From the NCBI RefSeq assembly GCF_009834545.1, contig NZ_CP019427.1:889001-953000 (forward strand): a stretch of DNA of 64,000 nucleotides, in the 5' to 3' direction. This document shows positions 9,619 through 18,533 of the stretch, piece after piece (the stretch's first letter is position 1; each line of letters begins with the position of its first letter). The notes below the pieces were generated by a model. It was not told where the DNA came from and searched no databases. It saw nothing but the letters and a program-made list of their open reading frames with translations. The translations under genes were made by a program, and so were the position numbers. Source of the stretch: Pseudomonas sp. S04. GTDB lineage: Bacteria > Pseudomonadota > Gammaproteobacteria > Pseudomonadales > Pseudomonadaceae.

Positions 9619-10559
9619 TGGCCCGCATCTTAACCCTGACCCTCAATCCGGCCCTGGACCTCACGGTGCAGTTGCCGCTGCTGGCGCCCGGTCAGGTCAA
9701 TCGCAGCACCGTCATGCACACTCACGCTGCTGGTAAAGGCGTGAACGTGGCGCAGGTGCTGGCCGACCTGGGGCACCAAGTGACCGTCAGCGGCTTTCTG
9801 GGCGAGGACAATCTGCAGGCGTTCGAGGCGTTGTTCGCCCGTCGTGGTTTTGTCGACGCCTTTGTCCGCGTTCCAGGGGAAACCCGCAGCAATATCAAGG
9901 TGGCCGAAGACGACGGACGCATCACCGACCTCAATGGTCCAGGCCCGGTGATCAGTGCGGTGGCGCAGCAAGCGTTGCTTGATCGGCTGGAGCAGATTGC
10001 CCCGGGGCATGCTGCGGTGGTGATCGCAGGCAGCCTGCCTCGTGGTGTCAGCGCCCAGTGGTTGCAGGCACTGTTGCGCCGGCTCAAGGCCAAGGGCTTG
10101 AAAGTCGCCCTGGACACCAGCGGTGAAGCGCTGCGCGCAGGGCTGGCAGCCGGACCATGGTTGATCAAGCCCAACAGCGAAGAGCTGGCTGAGGTGCTCG
10201 ATTGCGCGGTGGTGTCGCTGGCGGCCCAGGCCGAGGCGGCGAGCCGCTTGCACGCGCAAGGTATTGAGCACGTGGTGATTTCCCACGGCGCCGATGGGGT
10301 CAACTGGTTCAGTGTCGGCTCGGCGCTGCATGCCACACCGCCCAGGGTCAGCGTGGCCAGCACGGTGGGGGCCGGCGATTCCTTGCTGGCGGGCATGTTG
10401 CACGGCCTGCTCAGTGCCGACACCCCGGAGCAGACACTGCGAACCGCCACCGCGATTGCCGCGCAGGCAGTGACCCAGATCGGTTTTGGCATCCACGACA
10501 CGGCGCAGTTGGCGCAGCTTGAACAGGCGGTGCGTGTTCGCCCCCTGACAGAACAATAA
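9618..10559 (+). CDS. fruK: 1-phosphofructokinase
   Basis: Phosphorylates fructose-1-phosphate, the product of FruA import, to fructose-1,6-bisphosphate. The 313-residue product is of usual length for the PfkB ribokinase-like family. It shows an N-terminal substrate motif (TLNPALDLTVQLP, then GKGVNVAQVLADLG) and the C-terminal anion-hole/catalytic motif VGAGDSLLAGM with catalytic D254. It starts within the fruB stop codon and ends 11 bases before fruA, so it is the middle gene of a tight operon. Consuming fructose-1-phosphate removes the inducer of Cra. Confidence 0.96.
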   Translation: MARILTLTLNPALDLTVQLPLLAPGQVNRSTVMHTHAAGKGVNVAQVLADLGHQVTVSGFLGEDNLQAFEALFARRGFVDAFVRVPGETRSNIKVAEDDGRITDLNGPGPVISAVAQQALLDRLEQIAPGHAAVVIAGSLPRGVSAQWLQALLRRLKAKGLKVALDTSGEALRAGLAAGPWLIKPNSEELAEVLDCAVVSLAAQAEAASRLHAQGIEHVVISHGADGVNWFSVGSALHATPPRVSVASTVGAGDSLLAGMLHGLLSADTPEQTLRTATAIAAQAVTQIGFGIHDTAQLAQLEQAVRVRPLTEQ

Positions 10560-10570
10560 GAGGGTTGGTC

Positions 10571-12310
10571 ATGAAGTTAGCCATTGTTACTGCCTGCCCC
10601 AATGGCATGGTCACCAGTGTGCTGTGCGCCCGGCTGCTGGACGCTGCGGCGCAGCGCCAGGGCTGGAGCACCAGTGTCGAAGTGCACGATGGGGCGCACC
10701 CCGAGCGTCAGCTGTCGGCTGCCGTCATCGATGATGCCGAATGGGTGTTGCTGGTCAGCACCGGGGCGGTAGACCTGTCGCGGTTCGTCGGCAAGCGCCT
10801 GTTCCAGAGCACGCCGTCCCAGGCCCTGCAGGATGTCGATGGGGTGCTGCGTCGGGGCGCCGAGGAGGCTCAGGTCTACAGCGCGCCGCTCGCCATTGTC
10901 GAGCCAGTCAGCGCCAGTCAGTCAGCGCCGCGCCTGGTGGCCGTCACGGCCTGCCCGACGGGCGTGGCCCACACGTTCATGGCGGCCGAGGCCTTGCAGC
11001 AAGCGGCCAAGCGCCTGGGCTACGAGTTGCAAGTGGAAACCCAGGGCTCGGTGGGAGCGCGCAATCCGTTGAGCGCCCAGGCGATCAGTGAGGCCGACGT
11101 GGTGCTGCTGGCGGCAGATATTGAAGTGCCAACCGAGCGTTTTGCCGGTAAGAAAATCTACCGTTGTGGCACCAGCATCGCCCTCAAGCAAGCCGAGGCG
11201 ACCCTGAACAAGGCGCTGGCCGAAGGCAAGCTGGAAAGTGCAGCGGCCGTGGCGGGTAGCCCGGTCAAGACGCAGAAGACCGGCGTCTACAAACACCTGC
11301 TGACTGGCGTCTCGTTCATGCTGCCGATGGTGGTGGCGGGTGGCCTGATGATCGCCTTGTCCTTCGTGTTCGGCATCGAGGCGTTCAAGGAGCAGGGCAG
11401 CCTGGCGGCGGCCTTGATGCAGATCGGCGGCGAAACCGCGTTCAAGTTGATGGTGCCTTTGCTGGCGGGTTACATCGCCTATTCGATTGCCGACCGTCCG
11501 GGCCTGGCGCCGGGGATGATCGGCGGCTTACTGGCGAGCACTCTGGGCGCCGGTTTCATCGGCGGGATCATTGCCGGCTTTATCGCCGGGTACGCCGCGC
11601 AGGCGATCAATCGTTATGCACGTTTGCCGCAAAGCCTGGAAGCGCTCAAACCGATCCTGATCATTCCACTGCTGGCGAGCCTGTTCACCGGGTTGGTGAT
11701 GATCTACGTGGTGGGCAAGCCGGTGGCCGGGATGCTCACCGGACTCACCCACTTCCTCGATAGCATGGGTACCACCAATGCGATCCTGCTGGGGGTACTA
11801 CTGGGTGGGATGATGTGTGTTGACCTCGGTGGGCCGATCAACAAAGCGGCCTATGCGTTCTCGGTGGGGCTGTTGGCCTCGCAGAGTTATGCGCCGATGG
11901 CCGCCACCATGGCCGCCGGCATGGTGCCGCCAATCGGCTTGGGTATCGCCACCTTCATCGCCCGGCGCAAGTTCGCCCAGGCTGAGCGCGAGGCAGGTAA
12001 AGCGGCTTTGGTGCTGGGGCTGTGTTTCATTTCCGAAGGGGCGATCCCGTTCGCCGCCAAGGACCCGCTGCGGGTGATCCCGGCCAGCATCGCCGGGGGC
12101 GCCCTGACCGGTGCGCTGTCGATGTACTTCGGCTGCAAACTGATGGCGCCCCACGGCGGGCTGTTCGTGATGCTGATCCCCAACGCGATCAACCATGCCC
12201 TGTTGTACTTGCTGGCAATTGTCGCGGGTAGCCTGTTGACGGCAGTGGTGTATGCGCTGCTCAAGCGTCCAGAGGCGACCGAACTGGTGCTGGAGCCGGC
12301 CAGCGTATAA
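10571..12310 (+). CDS. fruA: Fructose PTS permease, EIIBC component
   Basis: The inner-membrane permease imports fructose and phosphorylates it at C1. From the ATG at 10571 (AAGAGGG ribosome-binding site 6 bases upstream; a TTG at 10565 is less likely) the protein has 579 residues. Two EIIB-like domains are present. The first has C9 (TACPNGM) and lacks the rest of the active loop, and the second is complete with C128 (TACPTGVAHTFMAAEAL). The EIIC domain, with about ten membrane segments, starts near residue 240. The duplicated EIIB arrangement matches E. coli FruA. Confidence 0.96.
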   Translation: MKLAIVTACPNGMVTSVLCARLLDAAAQRQGWSTSVEVHDGAHPERQLSAAVIDDAEWVLLVSTGAVDLSRFVGKRLFQSTPSQALQDVDGVLRRGAEEAQVYSAPLAIVEPVSASQSAPRLVAVTACPTGVAHTFMAAEALQQAAKRLGYELQVETQGSVGARNPLSAQAISEADVVLLAADIEVPTERFAGKKIYRCGTSIALKQAEATLNKALAEGKLESAAAVAGSPVKTQKTGVYKHLLTGVSFMLPMVVAGGLMIALSFVFGIEAFKEQGSLAAALMQIGGETAFKLMVPLLAGYIAYSIADRPGLAPGMIGGLLASTLGAGFIGGIIAGFIAGYAAQAINRYARLPQSLEALKPILIIPLLASLFTGLVMIYVVGKPVAGMLTGLTHFLDSMGTTNAILLGVLLGGMMCVDLGGPINKAAYAFSVGLLASQSYAPMAATMAAGMVPPIGLGIATFIARRKFAQAEREAGKAALVLGLCFISEGAIPFAAKDPLRVIPASIAGGALTGALSMYFGCKLMAPHGGLFVMLIPNAINHALLYLLAIVAGSLLTAVVYALLKRPEATELVLEPASV

Positions 12311-12367
12311 GGACAAGCAGTAGGCTCGACTCGACCTGAGCTAGCCAGGTTGTTGTCCAGCCTACTG
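12311..12367 (+). repeat. Interlaced inverted repeats directly after fruA
   Basis: Immediately after the fruA stop, CAGTAGGCT (12318-12326) is perfectly complementary to AGCCTACTG (12359-12367). GGACAA (12311-12316) is also complementary to TTGTCC (12353-12358). The two pairings interlock, so in RNA they form either alternatives or a pseudoknot. There is no T-run, so this is not a classic terminator. The remaining bases to 12586 are A+T-rich, with no gene. Confidence 0.5.
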
Positions 12368-12521
12368 TATTCCACTTATGTCGGTTTAAGTTGGTGTGAA
12401 TATTAAGATCTTGTTTGTGCTGGCGCTTCTGGAATATGTGCATACAAAGCGCTTTTTTTCTGGCTTGCTTAGTGTCGCGTTGACTGTCTAATCTTTTGAA
12501 TATGGTGTCTGCTAAGTGGAG

Positions 12522-12549
12522 TTGTTACTTCGCTTTATGGACATAATTA
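12522..12549 (+). promoter_or_regulatory. Possible promoter of the first toxin cassette
   Basis: TTGTTA (12522-12527) and TAATTA (12544-12549) are separated by 16 bases and end 37 bases before the 12587 start, in an A+T-rich stretch. Both hexamers are imperfect and such matches are common in A+T-rich DNA, so this is only a candidate. Confidence 0.3.
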
Positions 12550-12586
12550 AGCCAGTGATTGGTTTTTCATATCAAAAGGAGTTGTT

Positions 12587-14836
12587 ATGGACGTGCAGTT
12601 GTGGGAAGCCTCGTTAAAAGATAAAACCACGGAAGAAATTGCCAGTTTTGCCGCGGCGGTTCCCAAGGGCATGCTGTCCTTGTCGAGCGGCTCGTCGAGT
12701 GAGATTATTCGCCCGGCAGGATTGTTGCTCACCAAAAAACAGATCATTGATCTTAGAAAGTATGAAGCAGCCGGATTGGCACTCCCGCAAACCAGTGGCG
12801 ATGTTTACCGTTATTTGAGTTTCGGCGATCTGCACGACGGAGGGGACGGATTTCGGGCTGCGGATTTTTTAGCAACATTCAATAAAGTATTCAACCATGC
12901 CATCAGATGGCAACCATTGCGTGCACGCATCATGCTGACCGGTACTCACTTGAGACTGTTTGGTTTGAACATGGCCGTTTACAGTCGGACGGTAGAGGAA
13001 ATCTACAGTGATGTGCGGGCCGTCAACAGGTTGGAAACCCACAATATCTCGACCTATGAGCAATTGCGAGAGTGGGAGCTTAAGGCAGAGCATGAATTTC
13101 CTGGGTTGTTACTGGATAACGAAATCGTAACTGATCTAGGTGATGTGCTGGACTTGATTGCCAGCCAAATACGGGAATACCTGGATGATGTCCTCAGCAT
13201 AAAAAATGATCTGGACAGTTTTGCAGTAGAACTGCGTGAAGAAATAACGCCTCGCATAAAGTTGTTGACCGCCTTTATCTCGAATAATACCTACGCTTCC
13301 GATATTGAAGTTCTGAATAATGGAATTGAGCGGCGTGCGACCCGTATCGATGAATTAAACGCTCAATATAAGGCGTTGGTCAATCAATCGTTGACGGCAG
13401 TCTCGAACTTTTCTCTCATTGGGTTGGGTGTTGCGATTTATTACGGCGTTGAAGCTGAAAATACCCGTGCCGAGCGCAATAACCTGAGCGAAGAGCAGGA
13501 TGACGCAATCAAGCAGCTTTCCAGCATGAATAAAACTCTGGGTTCACTTCAACGGGTCAGATCAGATATGCAGAATCTGACTGTCGTTGCGGTCGAGGCC
13601 GACGTGGCGACAAAAAATCTGATTCATGTCTGGAACGTGATTCATAACTATACGAGTCAGTCCGCCAAGGAGATCTCGAAAATGGAGGACGCTGTCAAAC
13701 TGAGGCAGTTCATGACCCAGTTCAGATTGGTGGCGGCACCGTGGGCCGAAATTCATCAGAACGCTGATGCACTGGTGGAACTGTTCAAGGAGGCCGACGA
13801 AGAGTTCAAGGCTGGGTATGGTATTCAAGGAGCGAAGAGCATGAAAACGCTGGTGCAAACTCAAACCTATCCAGAGTTGAGGATTGATGTCCTGCGTAAT
13901 TGCAGTGGGCAGTTGCGCGATGAGGCTGTCAAAGCCAGGATGTATTTCCTCAAGAGCAACTATTTACCAACAGTGAGTGAAGTGTTTGAGGGCGTGCAGG
14001 GCGAGGTCAGCGGCAGCTTACGTGATCTGGCAGAGTCAGCCTTGACGACAAAACTTGATCTTAAATCCCGAATCGCCCAGTTGGCTGCGCTCAATCAAGA
14101 ATTGGCCGATGGATCCGATGAGGTTGAAGATATCCACAGCGAGCAGGTTGAGTTATTGGCGCAAGCGCATGAAGCGGCCTCTCGCATGTCAAACAAAGTG
14201 ATTGAGCGCAGGGTCGCGATCAGCGTGCCGTTTGATCAAGGTATGACCGCGGGCTTCATGGCCGCGCTCCAGACGGATTTAGTTGATCATGCAGCTGTAC
14301 TTGTGCGTCTGAACGGAAAGTTGGTTGAGCCTGAAAAGAAGTTGAATACTATTTCAGATGCGGTGGATGAGCTCAATAAAATTGGGCTTTCAGAGGCCTT
14401 TAAGTCTGTGGAGCTCACTCTGGATAAAGTAAAGGAGCTAGGCGCAACTCCGCCTCAGGTGCAATTGGTGATGGCCGCGGTCGAGAAGCTGAAACAGGAT
14501 TTGGAAGGACTGGTCAAAAGTATTTCGTTTGTATCGATGATTAAGGAAAGTCACACGCTGCGGGTGACTGTCGAGGAGATTTATCAAGAAATAGCCGTTG
14601 AAAATCGAAAGGGGCGAAACATCAACGATAAAGTGGAGTTGATCAAAGCCTTTCATGCGATGGATGATCAGCGAAAACTGTATGTCGAGGAGTATGCGGT
14701 TGCGGCTGCCGCAGTCAGCCGATTCCTGGTGAGCCTGGCGGACTATAAGGCCATTGGCCTACAGGATCAGGTTGCTGGATTCATGCAAGAGGCGAGCACC
14801 TTTGTCAGGTTTCTTGATCCGGTAACCTATCTGTAA
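12587..14836 (+). CDS. Large XaxA/YaxA-like alpha-helical pore-forming toxin, apparently a single-chain A+B form (copy 1)
   Basis: A 749-residue, strongly helical protein with no signal peptide. Residues about 44-410 carry features I recall from XaxA/YaxA alpha-xenorhabdolysin A subunits: an entry helix (FTK/LLTKKQIIDLRKYEAAGLALP at 47-67), an HAIRW block near 104, a hydrophobic segment at about 268-288 followed by the charged VEAENTRAERNNL, and a final WNVIH / APWAEIHQNADALVELFKEA helix pair. The known A subunits end near here. This one continues for about 330 residues of coiled coil with a TPPQVQLVM motif at 621-629 and a C-terminal bundle, which may be the B subunit (inference). AGGAG sits 5 bases before the ATG. 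Copy 2 is at 22749. Family membership is likely; the fusion reading is less certain. Confidence 0.8.
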   Translation: MDVQLWEASLKDKTTEEIASFAAAVPKGMLSLSSGSSSEIIRPAGLLLTKKQIIDLRKYEAAGLALPQTSGDVYRYLSFGDLHDGGDGFRAADFLATFNKVFNHAIRWQPLRARIMLTGTHLRLFGLNMAVYSRTVEEIYSDVRAVNRLETHNISTYEQLREWELKAEHEFPGLLLDNEIVTDLGDVLDLIASQIREYLDDVLSIKNDLDSFAVELREEITPRIKLLTAFISNNTYASDIEVLNNGIERRATRIDELNAQYKALVNQSLTAVSNFSLIGLGVAIYYGVEAENTRAERNNLSEEQDDAIKQLSSMNKTLGSLQRVRSDMQNLTVVAVEADVATKNLIHVWNVIHNYTSQSAKEISKMEDAVKLRQFMTQFRLVAAPWAEIHQNADALVELFKEADEEFKAGYGIQGAKSMKTLVQTQTYPELRIDVLRNCSGQLRDEAVKARMYFLKSNYLPTVSEVFEGVQGEVSGSLRDLAESALTTKLDLKSRIAQLAALNQELADGSDEVEDIHSEQVELLAQAHEAASRMSNKVIERRVAISVPFDQGMTAGFMAALQTDLVDHAAVLVRLNGKLVEPEKKLNTISDAVDELNKIGLSEAFKSVELTLDKVKELGATPPQVQLVMAAVEKLKQDLEGLVKSISFVSMIKESHTLRVTVEEIYQEIAVENRKGRNINDKVELIKAFHAMDDQRKLYVEEYAVAAAAVSRFLVSLADYKAIGLQDQVAGFMQEASTFVRFLDPVTYL

Positions 14837-14863
14837 CTGCAGTTAACTAAACACCCCGAAAAG

Positions 14864-14896
14864 TCGCGTGCCAGGGTTAATGGCACGCGATTTTTT
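14864..14896 (+). terminator. Strong intrinsic terminator or attenuator between toxin copy 1 and its partner gene
   Basis: A perfect 10-bp stem, TCGCGTGCCA (14864-14873) with TGGCACGCGA (14881-14890), a 7-base loop and TTTTTT (14891-14896). It lies 27 bases after the toxin stop and 28 bases before the next start. The downstream gene must therefore depend on read-through or on its own promoter, for which there is hardly any room. Confidence 0.85.
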
Positions 14897-14924
14897 CTTG
14901 CGTTCATTTACTGGGGTATCAGCC

Positions 14925-15827
14925 ATGGATGTGCTTTTATTTAGCGGCGAGGATTACATTTCTGTTAGAAAATACTATAAGTTTTTATTGCAGATAGGGT
15001 ATCGGGATGTTGTAACCCATCGACCGCAGTTCGTGCCGGTGTTGGCGCTGTACGCCAAAGAGCTCAGTGATGTAGCGAAAACGAATCTGGAACGGTTTAA
15101 TTATTTGACGCGTCAGACGCAAACTTTAAGTGAAGAAATTATAGGATGTGTCAATAGGGGGGAAGTGTTGCATGCGGCCTGTCGTCGAGCCTTGCTTCAC
15201 GCTCCGAATGACCGGCGCTTACTGTTGAACACGATGTTTTGCGACTCGTTCAATTTTACCGAAGCTGACAATGGCACTTGCCGAAAGTACCAGGTCGCCG
15301 GCGTCATAGATCAGGTGTTGAGAGAGTACGCCAATACCTTGTCATTTGTGGAGGAGTTCTCATCTAAAGTCAGTTCGCTTGGGCAGGATATCCACAAGCT
15401 GTTTGCCCCGGTCTTTAGGACGAAAGCGTCTGAACCTTATCCTCCTTCCACACAAGCGCCACAGAGCATATGTGAAAACTGGTTCTTCTGTGGGGAGCGG
15501 ACGACTTTCGTTACCGAGTTGTGGGAAAGCATCATTGAGGATGACTTGAATAGGAAAGTCGAGCTGGACCGGTTGGTACGAATCTACGCTTCTACGTCCT
15601 CGGCGTTATTGAACCTTGGGGACTTCCTGTATCGGATTCAGTATTTTTTTCGCACGATGATAAAGCGACTCTCGACGATCACACCCGTGTCGAGGTTCTC
15701 TGCGCTGTTGCTGGCGTGTGAATTGCTCGCCGAGGTGCTTGTTGGTCTTCGAGTAAGGGCTGAACACCTTGGAGAGTGGTCGGAGTTCGAGAGTACTCGC
15801 ACCTCTTATGGTGCGGATGAAGAATGA
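14925..15827 (+). CDS. Partner protein of toxin copy 1, unknown function
   Basis: A 300-residue protein from the ATG at 14925 (GGGG about 9 bases upstream). The frame is open from 14868, but that start lies inside the terminator hairpin. I recognise no family. There is no signal peptide. The N-terminus is MDVLLFSGEDYISVRKYYKF. The middle has several cysteines (CVNR, AACRR, MFCDS, CENWFFCG). The last 90 residues are helical and hydrophobic (LLNLGDFLYRIQYFFRTMIKRL, LLLACELLAEVLVGL). It sits where a two-gene toxin would have its B subunit but does not look like a coiled-coil pore protein. Immunity, chaperone or third toxin component are all open. A gene of similar size occupies the same place after copy 2. 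Confidence 0.7.
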   Translation: MDVLLFSGEDYISVRKYYKFLLQIGYRDVVTHRPQFVPVLALYAKELSDVAKTNLERFNYLTRQTQTLSEEIIGCVNRGEVLHAACRRALLHAPNDRRLLLNTMFCDSFNFTEADNGTCRKYQVAGVIDQVLREYANTLSFVEEFSSKVSSLGQDIHKLFAPVFRTKASEPYPPSTQAPQSICENWFFCGERTTFVTELWESIIEDDLNRKVELDRLVRIYASTSSALLNLGDFLYRIQYFFRTMIKRLSTITPVSRFSALLLACELLAEVLVGLRVRAEHLGEWSEFESTRTSYGADEE

Positions 15828-15837
15828 ATTTCTAGGG

Positions 15838-15867
15838 GGCCGGACGCGCCTTAGGCGACGTCCGGCC
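15838..15867. terminator. Hairpin between convergent genes
   Basis: GGCCGGACG (15838-15846) pairs with CGTCCGGCC (15859-15867), with an inner CGCC/GGCG extension. It fills the 44-base gap between two convergent stop codons and probably ends both transcripts, although neither side has a strong T-run. Confidence 0.6.
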
Positions 15868-15871
15868 AAGG

Positions 15872-18403
15872 TCAGTAAACGTCGCGGCGATAACGCCCTT
15901 GCTCGATCAACTGCAACACTACCTCGGCGCCCAATACCTCGTTGAGCACCTGGTCCACCCCTGAAGCCATCCCTTGCAGACTGCCGCAGATGTAGATCAC
16001 GGCGCCGTCGGCCAGCCATTGCTTGAGCACGCTGGCGTGTTCGCGCAGGCGATCCTGAACGTAGATTTTCTCGGCCTGGTCCCGTGAGAACGCCAGGTCC
16101 AGGCGTTCCAGGTCGCCCTCGATCAAGCAACTTTCCAGCTCGTCGCGGCATAGGTAGTCATGCGCGCGATTACGTTCGCCAAACAGCAACCAGTTGCGGG
16201 TCTGGCCGTCGGCGATGCGGGCCTTGAGCAGACTGCGCAGGCCGGCCAGGCCGGTGCCGTTGCCGAGCAGGATCATTGGTGCCGGGGCGGCCGGCAGATG
16301 GAAGCCGCTGTTGCGCCGCACCCGCAGGCTGATCGCCGAACCGACGGTCGCGTGTTCGGTCAGCCAGCCAGAGCCGATACCCAGGCTGCCGTCGGGGCGA
16401 CGCTCCTGGCGCACGATCAACTCGAGCACGCCGTCGGCGGCAATCGAGGCAATCGAGTATTCACGCATCGCCAGGGGTACCAAGGCGTCCACCAGGGCCT
16501 GGGCATGCAAGCCGACCAGGTGTGTGCGATTGTCCGGCAACTGGCGGCTGGCCAAGGCCTGCTCGAGGGTCTCGAGCAAACCATCGAGCTGTACCGCCGT
16601 CTCGCCCGGGATAGCCAGCCCCTCAAGGAAGTGCTCGACCGCCCACGGGCAGTTGCGTGGCAGCACTTCCACCAGGTCGCCGGCCAGCCAACTGCTGGTG
16701 TCGGGGGCGGTCAGGCCGAGTAAATACACTTCGCCACCGCTGCTGTCCGGGTTCAACAGCTCACGTTTGCTCAAGGTCCAATGGTTGTAGCTTGGGGCTT
16801 GCCAGGTGGTGACCGGGGTGTGGCCGGTCAGTTGGCCGAGTTGCTGCTGCCAATGACTCAAGGCGTAGGGGTCGGCACTGTCGACTTCCACCGGGGCAAA
16901 CAGGGTGGTGCCACCGTGCTCGGCCAGCCAGCCATGCAAGCGTCGGGCGAAGCCACAGAAGTGCTGGTATTGCCGGTCGCCCAACCCCAGCACCGCATAG
17001 TTGAGGCTGGACAGGCTCGCCGCCCGGCCCAGCACCTTGCGCTCGAAACCACGGGCACTGTCCGGTGCTTCCCCGTCGCCAAAGGTACTGACCACAAACA
17101 GCGCGTTGCTTGAGTCGCGCAGGTCCTGTTCGCTCAGGTCGGCCAACGGCTGGACCTTGACCGGCAAGCCGGCGGCCTGCAGTTGGCTGGCGGTCTGCCA
17201 GGCCAGTTGCTCGGCAAAACCGCTCTGGCTGGCAAACCCGATCAGCCAGGCCGGGGCATCGCCGGTGGCTGGCGCGAGGTCTTTGCGAGCTTGCTGGACC
17301 TGGCGTTTCTTGCGTCGTCGATCGAGGTACAGCAACCAGCCGGTGATGAAAAACAGCGGCATCAGCAGGGATGTGACCATCAGCACGATGCGCCCGGCGA
17401 GCCCGAAGTAACTGCCCACGTGCAGCGCGTAGATGCTGGTGAGCAATTGCGCATTGAGGCTCTTGTCGCTGTAGCGGTCATGACGCTTGATGATCCCGGT
17501 GGCCGGGTCGAGGCTGATCTGGTTCAGCGCGCGGTCATGGGGCGAGGTCTTCAACAGGTAGTAGACCGTGGCCTGCTGGCCGGCCACCGGCGGCAGGCGC
17601 ACGTTGTACGCGCTCAGGTCCGGGCCTGCAACGCTGTAGATGCTGCTCCAGACTGCGTTGTAGTCGACCACCAGCGCCGGACCGGTCGGGGGCGGCCCAC
17701 CGCGCGGCTGGCGTACACGCTCCATTTGCGGTCCGTCGGAGAGTAGTTTGGTCACGCCCTTGCTATACCACTCGTAGGACCAGGTCAGCCCGGTCAGCGC
17801 GGCCAGCAGGTACGCCAGCAGGCACCAGGTGCCGGCCACCGAGTGCAGGTCCCAGTTGAAGGCCCGGCCTTTTTTGCGCCAGTCCAGGGTCAGCCAGGCG
17901 CGCCAGCTGCGCCACTGGCGTGGCCAGCGCAGGTACAGGCCGGAGAGACAGAAGAACACCAGGATCAGGGTACAGGCACCGGTGATTTGTCGACCGAGAT
18001 CACCCATCGCCAGAAAACGGTGCAGTTGCAGCATCAGGCCAAAAAAGTCCTGGCCAACCACCTCGCCCATGAGCTCGCCGGTGTAGGGATTGACGTAGCG
18101 CATCTGCCCGCGTCGTTCGCCCGGCGGCGGGGTGAAGAACAGGCGCGCGGCATAACCGTTGTCGATGTCGACCCAGAGCATCGAGACTTTTTTGCCCTCG
18201 CTGGTTTCGACCCTGGCCACCAGGTCGGCGGGTGGCAACACCCCGGCAGGAAGTTTTTCCACCTGCAGCACCTGGGGGTTGAGTGCGCGCAGGATCTCGT
18301 CCTGAAACGACACGGTGGCCCCGGTAAAGCCCATCAGCGCCAGGACCAGCCCCGCGCTGATACCGAAGAACCAGTGCAGCTGGAACAGGGTTTTCTTCAA
18401 CAC
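15872..18403 (-). CDS. piuB: PepSY-transmembrane / flavodoxin / ferredoxin-NADP reductase fusion, probable siderophore-iron reductase (PA4513-like)
   Basis: An inner-membrane flavoprotein thought to move electrons from NADPH to ferric-siderophore in the periplasm. The 843 residues comprise a PepSY_TM part with membrane segments near 10-32, 142-160, 187-210 and 332-360, and candidate haem histidines H10, H128, H187 and H328. A flavodoxin domain lies at about 385-525 ([26 protein letters not shown]) and a CysJ-like reductase at about 540-843 ([29 protein letters not shown]). The start is GTG with AAGGCGG upstream. It lies downstream of piuA on the same strand, as PA4513 does beside PA4514. The role is inferred from context; some annotations use piuB for this gene. 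Confidence 0.85.
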   Translation of the reverse strand: MLKKTLFQLHWFFGISAGLVLALMGFTGATVSFQDEILRALNPQVLQVEKLPAGVLPPADLVARVETSEGKKVSMLWVDIDNGYAARLFFTPPPGERRGQMRYVNPYTGELMGEVVGQDFFGLMLQLHRFLAMGDLGRQITGACTLILVFFCLSGLYLRWPRQWRSWRAWLTLDWRKKGRAFNWDLHSVAGTWCLLAYLLAALTGLTWSYEWYSKGVTKLLSDGPQMERVRQPRGGPPPTGPALVVDYNAVWSSIYSVAGPDLSAYNVRLPPVAGQQATVYYLLKTSPHDRALNQISLDPATGIIKRHDRYSDKSLNAQLLTSIYALHVGSYFGLAGRIVLMVTSLLMPLFFITGWLLYLDRRRKKRQVQQARKDLAPATGDAPAWLIGFASQSGFAEQLAWQTASQLQAAGLPVKVQPLADLSEQDLRDSSNALFVVSTFGDGEAPDSARGFERKVLGRAASLSSLNYAVLGLGDRQYQHFCGFARRLHGWLAEHGGTTLFAPVEVDSADPYALSHWQQQLGQLTGHTPVTTWQAPSYNHWTLSKRELLNPDSSGGEVYLLGLTAPDTSSWLAGDLVEVLPRNCPWAVEHFLEGLAIPGETAVQLDGLLETLEQALASRQLPDNRTHLVGLHAQALVDALVPLAMREYSIASIAADGVLELIVRQERRPDGSLGIGSGWLTEHATVGSAISLRVRRNSGFHLPAAPAPMILLGNGTGLAGLRSLLKARIADGQTRNWLLFGERNRAHDYLCRDELESCLIEGDLERLDLAFSRDQAEKIYVQDRLREHASVLKQWLADGAVIYICGSLQGMASGVDQVLNEVLGAEVVLQLIEQGRYRRDVY

Positions 18404-18484
18404 GTCGACCGCCTTGTTCGTTCAAATGTATTTCACGGCGCGCATTATGCCGTGTGTTATCGGTAAGCCTGTTTCTTTACGCAC

Positions 18485-18514
18485 AAAAGCCCCGCTCATC
18501 GAGATGAACGGGGC
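18485..18514 (-). terminator. Intrinsic terminator after piuA
   Basis: On the reverse strand a 12-bp stem with one mismatch (GCCCCGTTCATC with GATGAGCGGGGC, loop TC) is followed by TTTTGTG. It lies 19 bases past the piuA stop. It should end most piuA transcripts, so the downstream reductase gene would need read-through or a promoter of its own between 18404 and 18484. Confidence 0.8.
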
Positions 18515-18533
18515 CTTGGGCTGCACGCTTCCT

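Noticed and set aside
14868..14924. N-terminal 19-residue extension of the first partner protein
   Set aside because: It would start inside the terminator hairpin and lacks a ribosome-binding site; the ATG at 14925 has one.
14925..15827. Partner gene as the XaxB/YaxB subunit
   Set aside because: XaxB-type proteins are long coiled coils; this product is not, and the coiled-coil extension is already present in the toxin chain itself.
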